Source: Gordonia sihwensis NBRC 108236 (GTDB lineage Bacteria; Actinomycetota; Actinomycetes; Mycobacteriales; Mycobacteriaceae). Taken from it: 49,800 nt of DNA. The stretch is from positions 1-49,800 of the forward strand of contig NZ_BANU01000012.1 in the NCBI RefSeq assembly GCF_000333035.1. The letters are read 5' to 3'. Each line of letters opens with the position of its first letter. Position 1 is the first letter of the stretch. Shown here in pieces: positions 43,084 through 49,800 of the stretch. Below the pieces are notes generated by a model. The model saw only the letters and a program-made list of their open reading frames with translations. It ran no database searches and was not told the origin of the DNA. Made by a program: the position numbers and the translations under genes.

Positions 43084-44200
43084 CTACCGACGCGGTGACG
43101 GTGAACTTCGGATTCCGCGCGATCTGCCTGGTGGGGCCGACGATCCGTTCGAGTGACCGGCGGTAGCGCAGGTGCGAGTTCCACACGCACCACAGTTCGC
43201 CACCGGACCGCAGGGCGCGGGCGGCCTCCGCGAAGAGGTGGTGGGCGATACCCGTCGAGAGAGCGGCGTCGCTGTGGAACGGCGGATTCAGCACCACGAA
43301 TTCCTCGGTCCCGTCCGGGGTCGTCTCCAGACCGTCGGCCTGAACCGCGAGGACGCGGTCGGCGAGGCCGTTCGCTTCGGCCGTCGCTCGTGCGCTCGCC
43401 ACCGCGGCGGCCGACCGATCGGTCGCGAGAACGGTGAGTCCGGGCCGCGACCGCGCGAGCGCGGCGCCGACCACGCCGTTGCCGCAGGCGAGGTCCACCG
43501 CGGTGGCCGCATCGGGTCGTGCGCCGTCGAGTACCGAGAGCAGGAATCGAGTGCCGACGTCCACGCGGGCTCCGGCGAACACGCCGCCGTGGGCCGCGAC
43601 GGTGAGACCGAGGTCGCCGTCCCGCCGGGTCTGCGGCCACGAACGGGCTCGTTCGTCGGCGAGCCGGGCGCGCGGTCGGCGGGCGAACAGAACTCGCGAC
43701 TTCTGCCGGGCGTGGCTGACGTCGACGCGATCGAAGAACTCGCCGAGCACGTCGTTCATCGCGACCGACATGTGCTTGATCCGGCCGCCGGCCACCAAGG
43801 TCACGTCCGCGTCGGCGTGGGCGGCGATCAGCGCAGCCACCTCGGCGAGCCGGTCGAGGCCGCGGGGCAGTCGTACCAGCACCACCCGGGCGTCGGCGAC
43901 GGCGTCGGCTACAGAGGGCAGACTGCGGATGTCCGCACCCGCACCCATCGCCTCGGCGTTGCGCTGCAGAGCGCGTTCGCCGGTGATCAGGTCCTGATGA
44001 CTGCGGACGTCGGTCGCCCCCGCGTCGACCGCGCCGAGTGCGAGGGCGCCGTAGGCGTCGTCGATCACCGCCACCGTGCCGTCCGGTGCGGCCGCGAGCA
44101 GATCGGCCGCCTCGTCCAGGATCAACCGGTCGGCGGCATCGGCTGCGACGAGACCGGGGCCTTCGACGTCGGGGGCACGTCGCAGCAGGGAGAAGTCCAC
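43076..44200 (-). CDS. RsmC/RlmG-type rRNA (guanine-N2) methyltransferase
   Basis: SAM-dependent methyltransferase of 374 aa with two halves: a degenerate N-terminal methyltransferase-like domain and a C-terminal catalytic domain with AVDLACGNGVVGAALA (SAM site) and VLNPPFHS (NPPF, base-flipping and amine site). This architecture fits RlmG and RsmC, which methylate guanine N2 in 23S or 16S rRNA. Which one applies cannot be settled here. Confidence 0.85.
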   Translation of the reverse strand: MDFSLLRRAPDVEGPGLVAADAADRLILDEAADLLAAAPDGTVAVIDDAYGALALGAVDAGATDVRSHQDLITGERALQRNAEAMGAGADIRSLPSVADAVADARVVLVRLPRGLDRLAEVAALIAAHADADVTLVAGGRIKHMSVAMNDVLGEFFDRVDVSHARQKSRVLFARRPRARLADERARSWPQTRRDGDLGLTVAAHGGVFAGARVDVGTRFLLSVLDGARPDAATAVDLACGNGVVGAALARSRPGLTVLATDRSAAAVASARATAEANGLADRVLAVQADGLETTPDGTEEFVVLNPPFHSDAALSTGIAHHLFAEAARALRSGGELWCVWNSHLRYRRSLERIVGPTRQIARNPKFTVTASVAR

Positions 44201-44266
44201 GCCCGCAGGTTACCGGCCCGCGGCGGCGGATCCGGCATCGCCGGCCGTGGCCGGTAACTTCGACTC

Positions 44267-45493
44267 ATGGCATCGGATACGTCTGACCGGACGTCCCGCC
44301 TCGACGGTGCGAGCGCTCCCGGCAGCGGCATCGGTCTGGCGATGCTGCTCAGCCTCGCCCTGCTGTCGGCCATCGCTCCGCTCGCGACGGACATGTATCT
44401 GCCCGGACTCCCGCGGGTGGCGGACGATCTTCAGGCGTCGCCGTCGTCGGTTCAGCTCACGCTCACCGCCTTCATGCTCGGGCTGGCGGCGGGGCAATTG
44501 CTGGTGGGACCGCTCTCGGACGGACTCGGACGCCGCAGGCCGCTGATCGTCGGTACCGTTCTGCTGGCCGTCGCGGGGCTCGGGTGCGCACTCGCACCGT
44601 CGATCATCGTCCTCATCGCCTGCCGCTTCCTGCAAGGAGTCACCGGCGGGATCGGTGTCGTGGTCGCTCGTGCAGTGATCGCGGACCGGACCTCGGGGGA
44701 CCGCTCGGCGAAACTGTTCAGCGTGATGATGATCATCACCAGCGCGGCGCCGGTGGTCGCGCCGCTGCTCGGCGGAGCGCTGGTGGGGCCGATCGGGTGG
44801 CGCGGTGTGTTCTTCGTCCTCGCCGGCCTGGCGGCGGTGATGCTCATGGCCGTCGTCGCCTTCGTCCCCGAGACGCTGCCCGCCCCGATGCCGCATCCGA
44901 TCGAGCCGCGGGCGATCGGATGCGGCATCGGGGCGGTTCTCGGCAACCGCCGTTACCTCGGCTACACGTTGACCTTCGGCATCGGGTTCGGTGCGATGTT
45001 CGCGTACATCTCGGCCTCGCCGTTCGTGATCCAAGAGGTGATGGGATTCTCGCCCGGGATGTACTCGGTGCTGTTCGCCGTGAACGCGGTGGGCATCGGT
45101 ATCGCGGGGTGGACCAACAACCGGCTTCTCAGGCGGTTCCGCCCGCACGCCCTGCTCGCCGCGGGAGTGGCCGTGCTCTCGGCTGTGGGCGTCGCGATGC
45201 TGGTCGTCGCACTGGCCGTGCCCGGCGTCCACTGGCTGCTGCTCGTGCTGATGTTCTGCCTCACCTCGAGTTTCGGTTTCACTGCGGGCAACGCGACCGC
45301 GTTGGCACTCGGCGAGGTCCGGGAGCGCGCGGGCACCGGCTCCGCGGTCCTCGGGTCCCTTCAGTTCACAGTCGGTGCGATCGTCTCGCCTCTGGTCGGT
45401 ATCGGTGGGGAGGCCAGCGCGACGCCGATGGCGATCGTCGTGTTCGGCTGCACCGTTCTGGCCGCGGGGTCGTTCGCGACCACGATCCGCTGA
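44267..45493 (+). CDS. MFS transporter, Bcr/CflA (DHA1) type
   Basis: Twelve-helix drug/H+ antiporter of 408 aa. The first helix ends APLATDMYLPGLP (motif D region, typical of Bcr/CflA proteins), followed by LVGPLSDGLGRRRPL (motif A) and ACRFLQGVTGGIGVVVARAVIAD (motif B/C region). Likely exports drugs or small molecules; the cargo is unknown. Convergent with the LysR gene, 16 bp apart. Confidence 0.88.
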   Translation: MASDTSDRTSRLDGASAPGSGIGLAMLLSLALLSAIAPLATDMYLPGLPRVADDLQASPSSVQLTLTAFMLGLAAGQLLVGPLSDGLGRRRPLIVGTVLLAVAGLGCALAPSIIVLIACRFLQGVTGGIGVVVARAVIADRTSGDRSAKLFSVMMIITSAAPVVAPLLGGALVGPIGWRGVFFVLAGLAAVMLMAVVAFVPETLPAPMPHPIEPRAIGCGIGAVLGNRRYLGYTLTFGIGFGAMFAYISASPFVIQEVMGFSPGMYSVLFAVNAVGIGIAGWTNNRLLRRFRPHALLAAGVAVLSAVGVAMLVVALAVPGVHWLLLVLMFCLTSSFGFTAGNATALALGEVRERAGTGSAVLGSLQFTVGAIVSPLVGIGGEASATPMAIVVFGCTVLAAGSFATTIR

Positions 45494-45509
45494 CCGCCGG
45501 GTCCGGAGA

Positions 45510-46388
45510 TCACTGCGCGGGGGTGAGCCGGCGGGCGAGCGCTGCGGTCATGGCCCGGGCTGCCGCGGAGGGGTCCGGTCGGCGGGCCAGCGAGAGCGAC
45601 GTCCGCCGCGAGCGCGCCACCGGGATCGCTACCACCCCCGGATGGCCGGCGGCCATCGACGCGGTGAGCAGTCCGACGCCGCTGCCGAGTTCGGCGAGCG
45701 CCAGCACCGCGGAGGGCGAATGCGCTGCCACGGCCGGAACGATGGGCACCTGCTCGGCTGCGGCGGTCTCGGCGAGGGCCGCCCGGACACCGGTGCCCTC
45801 GGGGAGCGAGAGCACGGTGACGTCGGCGAGTTCCGACAGCGGGACACGGTCGTAGTCGGCCCACGGATGACGGTTCGGAACCACGGCCGCCAACGGCTCG
45901 CGAATCAGGGTGCGAGGTCCGAGGGCGGCCGGCAGCGGTTCGGCGTGCGCCACCACCGCGACGTCGAGCCGGCCGCGTTCCAGATCGGCGATCAGCCGGT
46001 CGGAGTTGTCCTCGGTGACGGTGACCGAGACGTCGGGGTGGGCACTCCCGAAGTCGGCGAACCCACGCAGGTAGCCGGGGATGGTGCAGCCGATCACGGT
46101 GCCCAGCCGAACGTGCCCGCGGACGAGACCGGTGAGCTCGTCAGCGGTGGTCCGGACCGCCTGGACTGCCCGCGCGACTGCGCGCGCGTGGACCAGGATC
46201 TCATCGCCTTCCGCGGTCGGGACGACGGTCCGGCCGGAGCGGTCGAGAAGGCGATGCCCTAGTTCCTTCTCCAGCTTGGCGACCTGGGCGCTGACTCCCG
46301 ATTGGCTGACCAGCAACTCCTCGGCGGCGGCGGTGAACGAGCCGTGGTCGGCGACCGCGACGAGATATCGCAGCTGGTGCAGCTCCAT
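45510..46388 (-). CDS. LysR family transcriptional regulator
   Basis: Protein of 292 aa. The N-terminal helix-turn-helix is clear (MELHQLRYLVAVADHGSFTA and LLVSQSGVSAQVAKLEKELG), followed by a periplasmic-binding-like effector domain. The ATG at 46388 starts the conserved LysR region; a much longer open frame (to 46607) is a shadow of the next gene. TAGAAT ends 8 bases before it and no ribosome site is seen. Divergent from the SnoaL-like gene, its likely target. Confidence 0.9.
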   Translation of the reverse strand: MELHQLRYLVAVADHGSFTAAAEELLVSQSGVSAQVAKLEKELGHRLLDRSGRTVVPTAEGDEILVHARAVARAVQAVRTTADELTGLVRGHVRLGTVIGCTIPGYLRGFADFGSAHPDVSVTVTEDNSDRLIADLERGRLDVAVVAHAEPLPAALGPRTLIREPLAAVVPNRHPWADYDRVPLSELADVTVLSLPEGTGVRAALAETAAAEQVPIVPAVAAHSPSAVLALAELGSGVGLLTASMAAGHPGVVAIPVARSRRTSLSLARRPDPSAAARAMTAALARRLTPAQ

Positions 46389-46459
46389 AACCAGTGATTC
46401 TAGTTCGCAGAAGTACCAGCTGTTGGACGTATGCCCTCGTATGGGCGGACAGTGAAGAC

Positions 46460-46834
46460 ATGACTGATACACCATCTGCCATCCCCGCACGCACTCCGCT
46501 CCAGATCGCGGAACTCTACGTCGACTGCTGGCGGCGCAAGGACTTCTCCGACCTGCGGCCTCATCTGGCGGATGACTGCGAGTTCGTCGGAGTTCTCGGC
46601 ACGGCATCCGGACCCGATGAGTTCCTGCAGGGGCTGAACGGCATGGCGGCCGGGACCGACAGCCTCGAGATCCGCAAACGGCTCGCCGACGACACCGACG
46701 TCATCACCTGGTTCGATCTCGGCATGGCCGGGGCGCCTCCGACCGCGGTCGCGAACTGGACGCATGTCGAGGCCGGCCTCATCACTCGTGTGAACGTCAC
46801 CTTCGATCCCCGGGAGATCCTCGCCGTAGGCTGA
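46460..46834 (+). CDS. SnoaL-like (NTF2-fold) protein
   Basis: Small protein of 124 aa with an NTF2/SnoaL-like cone: IAELYVDCWRRKDFSDLRPHLADDCEFVGV at the start and W-FDLGM, WTHVEAGLITRVNVTFDP later. Such proteins are often isomerases, cyclases or binding proteins. The ATG at 46460 is chosen because the conserved region begins there. It is divergent from a LysR gene (71 bp between), so it is probably LysR-controlled. It is 4 bp from the MOSC gene. Confidence 0.75.
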   Translation: MTDTPSAIPARTPLQIAELYVDCWRRKDFSDLRPHLADDCEFVGVLGTASGPDEFLQGLNGMAAGTDSLEIRKRLADDTDVITWFDLGMAGAPPTAVANWTHVEAGLITRVNVTFDPREILAVG

Positions 46835-46838
46835 CCGC

Positions 46839-47369
46839 ATGGCCGAAGTCACCGCGATCTGCGTCGTAGCAGCCCTGCATCCGGATCCAGGCAGTGTGGG
46901 GACGACGGCCATCGACAAGCGGCCGGTCAGCGGGCCGGTCCGGATCGGCGAATACGGGGCGTTCGCCGATGTGCAGGCCGATCGCAAGCATCACGGCGGC
47001 CCGGACAAGGCGCTGTACGTCTATGCGCAGGAGGACGCCGACTACTGGGCGGCCGAGCTCGGCCGGGAGATTCCGCCCGGCTTCTTCGGGGAGAACCTGC
47101 GGACGGTCGGAATCGATGTGAACGGTGCGCGGATCGGTGAGCGATGGCGTATCGGCGAGAAGGTGATCGTCGAGGTCACGTCGCCGCGGATCCCCTGTCA
47201 GACGTTCGCACGATGGATGGGCGAAGACGGCCGCGGGTGGGTGAAACGATTCGCTCAGGCCCGCCGCGTGGGGCCCTACCTGCGCGTCGTCGAGCGAGGA
47301 ACGATCACCGCGGGCGATCCGATCGAGGTGCTGACCGTCCCGGACGCCCCCGCGATCCGGGATCTGTGA
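46839..47369 (+). CDS. MOSC domain protein (YiiM-like)
   Basis: Protein of 176 aa with the MOSC fold of the molybdenum cofactor sulfurase C-terminal domain. The conserved catalytic Cys120 is in RIPCQTFARWM, and HHGGPDKALYVYAQED and FGENLRTVG are family segments. YiiM-type proteins reduce N-hydroxylated bases with molybdenum cofactor; a similar detoxifying role is inferred. It follows the SnoaL-like gene by 4 bp. Confidence 0.85.
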   Translation: MAEVTAICVVAALHPDPGSVGTTAIDKRPVSGPVRIGEYGAFADVQADRKHHGGPDKALYVYAQEDADYWAAELGREIPPGFFGENLRTVGIDVNGARIGERWRIGEKVIVEVTSPRIPCQTFARWMGEDGRGWVKRFAQARRVGPYLRVVERGTITAGDPIEVLTVPDAPAIRDL

Positions 47370-47478
47370 GCTCTTCGCGGAAATAGATCTCACGTCGACC
47401 GATCAGTTCTGCCGGGCCGGGCTGTCTATCTCTATGACGGCCTCCGAGAGGGACGCCGCAGACTGCAAGGAGAACCCG

Positions 47479-47919
47479 ATGCACAAGATGATCTTCGTGA
47501 ACCTGCCCGTCGCCGACCTGGACGCGTCCCGGGAGTTCTTCGGGAAGATGGGATACACGTTCGACGACCGCTTCACCGATGAGAACGCCGCCGCGATGGT
47601 GCTGGGCGAGACCATCGTCGCGATGCTGCTGCGCCGCGACTTCTACCAGAGTTTCGTGCCCACCAAGCAGATCATCGACGCCACGACCACCAGCGGCGCG
47701 ATCCTGTGCCTGAGCGCGGAGAGCCGTGAGGAGGTGGACGGCATCGTGAGCAAGGCCCTGGAAGCCGGTGCGACGGCCGGGGACGTGGAAGACCACGGGT
47801 TCATGTACGGAAGCTCGTTCTACGATCTCGACGGCCACGGCTGGGAGATCATGTGGATGGATCCGGCCGCGGTGGAGACCGGACCTGAGGCGTACGCCGC
47901 GCAGCAGCAGGCGCAGTGA
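47479..47919 (+). CDS. VOC superfamily (glyoxalase-like) protein
   Basis: Protein of 146 aa with the vicinal oxygen chelate fold: MIFVNLPVADLDASREFFGKMGY at the start and GSSFYDLDGHGWEIMWMDP at the end (metal ligands and fold ends). The ATG at 47479 follows AAGGAG by 5 bases. An in-frame ATG at 47434 is less likely. It lies 51 bp before the ECF sigma gene and could be part of the same unit. The gap 47370-47478 has no obvious element beyond a TATCTC sequence. Confidence 0.85.
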   Translation: MHKMIFVNLPVADLDASREFFGKMGYTFDDRFTDENAAAMVLGETIVAMLLRRDFYQSFVPTKQIIDATTTSGAILCLSAESREEVDGIVSKALEAGATAGDVEDHGFMYGSSFYDLDGHGWEIMWMDPAAVETGPEAYAAQQQAQ

Positions 47920-47970
47920 CGACCGGGACACCAGTGACCGCCCAGGAGCGGCGGAGGAGTTGACGAGGCG

Positions 47971-48942
47971 ATGACCGACGACCGTGACTTCGAAGCGGCC
48001 ACCGGTGCCCTGCGCGCCGAGCTTCTCGTGCACTGCTATCACATGCTGGGATCGGCCACCGACGCCGAAGATGTGCTGCAGGACGTGTATCTGCGTGCGT
48101 GGCAGGCCTTTCACAGCTTCGAAGGACGGTCGTCGGTCCGCACGTGGATGTATCGGATCGCGACCAACACCTGTCTCAACGCACTGGAGAGCCGGGCGCG
48201 GAGGCCTCTGCCGAGCGGGTTGGGCACCGAGGCCTCCGATCCCCGTGAACCGGTGATCCCGAACCATGAGATCCCGTGGCTGCAGCCGCTGCCGGACGGC
48301 GCGCTGGGCGATCCCGCGTCGACGGTGACGGCGCGGGAGTCGGTGGGGCTGGCGATGGTCGCCGCCATGCAGGAGCTTCCGGCGCGTCAGCGCGCGGCGT
48401 TGATTCTGCGCGACGTGCTCGCGTTCAGTGCGGCCGAGACCGCCGAAGCACTCGACATGACAGTCGAGGCGGCCAACAGCGCGTTGTCGCGCGCACGCAG
48501 GGCGGTCGGCGAGGGCACCCGGCTAGAGGGTCGGCGCGTCGCGGAACTGTCCGACCACGAGCGGCAGGTGTGGGACGAGTTCTGCGCTGCGTTCGAGCGG
48601 CACGACATCCCCGGCGTGGTGGACGTGCTCGCCGCCGATGCGGTGTGGGAGATGCCGCCGTTCCCGGGCTGGTATCTCGGTGCCGAGAACATCGGCGTGC
48701 TCACCCTCAGCCAGTGCCCGGCCAAGGAAGCCGGCGACATCAGGATGATCAAGACGTCCTGCAACGGGTTGCCGGCGGCCGGGATGTTCATGCGCGACGG
48801 CGACGTCTGGCGTCGTTTCCAACTCGATGTCCTGACGATCGTCGACGGTCGGGTGGCGCACGTCGGTGCCTTCTTCGAGCCCGAACTGTTCTCGCTGGCG
48901 GGCCTGCCGGAGACGCTGTCGGGCGCCGCTGAGGACCGGTGA
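47971..48942 (+). CDS. ECF sigma factor with C-terminal SnoaL-like domain (SigJ/SigG-like)
   Basis: Sigma-70 family protein of 323 aa. Region 2 (about residues 8-75, with YHMLGSATDAEDVLQDVYLRAW) and region 4 (about 130-185, with LPARQRAALILRDVLAFSAAE) are clear. The last ~120 residues, from VWDEFCAAFERHDIPGV, are an NTF2/SnoaL-like domain ending in FFEPELFSLAGLP, as in SigG/SigJ-type sigma factors where the tail controls activity instead of an anti-sigma factor. No anti-sigma gene follows. GAGGCG precedes the ATG. Confidence 0.88.
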   Translation: MTDDRDFEAATGALRAELLVHCYHMLGSATDAEDVLQDVYLRAWQAFHSFEGRSSVRTWMYRIATNTCLNALESRARRPLPSGLGTEASDPREPVIPNHEIPWLQPLPDGALGDPASTVTARESVGLAMVAAMQELPARQRAALILRDVLAFSAAETAEALDMTVEAANSALSRARRAVGEGTRLEGRRVAELSDHERQVWDEFCAAFERHDIPGVVDVLAADAVWEMPPFPGWYLGAENIGVLTLSQCPAKEAGDIRMIKTSCNGLPAAGMFMRDGDVWRRFQLDVLTIVDGRVAHVGAFFEPELFSLAGLPETLSGAAEDR

Positions 48943-49026
48943 GGGTGGGGACTGGCTGAGGCAGATTGGCACATATGATCGATTCCCTAATGTGTTCTGT
49001 CATACCCCGTTGGTAGAGTTCTGGTA

Positions 49027-49049
49027 GGTCAAGAAAACATGGTTTGACC
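49027..49049 (+). promoter_or_regulatory. inverted repeat upstream of the DUF222 gene
   Basis: GGTCAA (49027-49032) and TTGACC (49044-49049) are inverted around 11 bases, about 27 bases before the start codon. A possible operator; no regulator is identified. Confidence 0.3.
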
Positions 49050-49075
49050 AGCTGAAACACTCGGGGGAGGTGGCA

Positions 49076-49800
49076 GTGATGAGCGGTCCGATCACCGATT
49101 CGATCGCGACTGTCGTTGCCACCGGTGCGCTGCCGGGGCGGCCCGCCGAACTACTGGCACTGATCGATGCCGCGGCGGTCAAACTCGCCGAGACCTCCCT
49201 GTCGCCGGAGACCGAACCGGAACTGCTGGCCCACACACAGACTGCCGAACGGATTCGGCGACGCTGGGACGGCATCTCCGCGGCGCTGCTGGTGGAGGTC
49301 TCCGACCGCAACGCGCACCGCACCGCCGGCTATCTGAATCCGCACCAATACCTCTCACAGGGCTTGCGGCTGGGGACCCGGGAGGCGGGTCGGCGGTTGC
49401 GGATGGCTGAGGCGATCGGTGAGTTCTCGAACTTCCAGGGGCAGACCCTGCCTCCGCGCAAGCCGGCGACCGCTGCCGCGGTGGCGGGCGGGACTGTCGG
49501 CGCCGAACACGCGTTGGTGATCTCGGGCGTTTTGGCGAAAGTGCCCGGCTGTATCTCGCCGGAGGTCAAAGCCCGTGCCGAGGCGGAGTTGGCCGAGGCT
49601 GCGGCTGGGTTGAATCCGGATGATCTGGGCAAGGTCGGTGACCGGCTGCTCGCTCACCTGGATCCGGACGGGCAGGAGAGCGATCACGTCGACCGGCAAC
49701 GCCAACGCGGAATCACGATCCTCCCGCAGGATCGGCAGTTGATGAGCAGAGTCCGCGGCGCGACGACTCCGGAGTTGCGGGCGAAGTTCGAGGTGATCTT
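49076..49800 (+). CDS. DUF222 protein (HNH endonuclease family), cut by the window edge
   Basis: The reading frame is open from the start codon to the end of the window, so only the N-terminal ~241 residues are seen. It matches the DUF222 family (13E12-type in Mycobacterium, expanded in Gordonia): RIRRRWDGISAALLVEVSDR, the GYLNPHQYLSQGLRLGTREA repeat-like segment and AGGTVGAEHALVI. The C-terminal HNH motif would lie beyond the edge. GTG at 49076 or ATG at 49079, both behind GGGGGAGG. Confidence 0.85.
   Translation, partial: MMSGPITDSIATVVATGALPGRPAELLALIDAAAVKLAETSLSPETEPELLAHTQTAERIRRRWDGISAALLVEVSDRNAHRTAGYLNPHQYLSQGLRLGTREAGRRLRMAEAIGEFSNFQGQTLPPRKPATAAAVAGGTVGAEHALVISGVLAKVPGCISPEVKARAEAELAEAAAGLNPDDLGKVGDRLLAHLDPDGQESDHVDRQRQRGITILPQDRQLMSRVRGATTPELRAKFEVI

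Overview
The window is a GC-rich, densely packed actinobacterial chromosome segment, most likely from Gordonia or a close relative in the Mycobacteriales. This rests on the ppa-dacB-metalloprotease-tilS-hpt-ftsH-folE-folP-folB-folK-DUF3180 order (as in Mycobacterium), a kstR2/fadD3/fadE30/ipdF/fadA6 steroid-ring cluster, an MmpL transporter, a DUF222 protein, and many start codons that look leaderless. I saw no rRNA, tRNA or CRISPR array, and no gene-free stretch longer than 300 bases.

Layout. Positions 1-16,850 hold a conserved housekeeping block: ppa, a PBP4-type carboxypeptidase, a DUF2342-type zinc protease, tilS, two tandem secreted glycine-zipper paralogues, hpt, ftsH, the folate operon, two membrane proteins, a DUF2520 protein, panC, panD, a CoaX homologue lacking two conserved aspartates, and a MaoC-like hydratase. 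Positions 16,876-19,574 hold a TetR regulator, a lipoprotein, a CtaG-like protein and a thioesterase. Positions about 19,575-24,950 look like an acquired patch: a TetR regulator, an MmpL exporter with shared palindromic operators, and an IS110-family element that has replaced the 3' end of a CLC chloride channel gene. Positions 26,756-32,741 carry a MarR regulator, a Tat-exported phosphoesterase, a decayed AbiEi/DUF559 gene flanked by inverted copies of a palindromic element, a short leaderless reading frame rich in Cys codons before a rhodanese-like gene, lysS and a secreted protein. Positions 32,922-43,065 are catabolic: a GAF-LuxR regulator, a benzoate-type CoA ligase, the KstR2-controlled HIP (steroid C/D ring) genes and a coniferyl-type aldehyde dehydrogenase. 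Positions 43,076-49,800 hold an rRNA methyltransferase, an MFS transporter, a LysR/SnoaL pair, MOSC and VOC proteins, an ECF sigma factor with a SnoaL tail, and a DUF222 gene cut by the window edge.

Main points for a second look: the Cys-codon leader frame before the rhodanese gene (a likely cysteine-responsive attenuator); the roughly 240-nt non-coding end of the IS110 element, where a bridge RNA is expected; the TetR/MmpL operator set; KstR2 operators placed between two divergent leaderless promoters; an identical 14-nt leader shared by a CoA ligase and an aldehyde dehydrogenase 7 kb apart; and the CoaX active-site substitutions.
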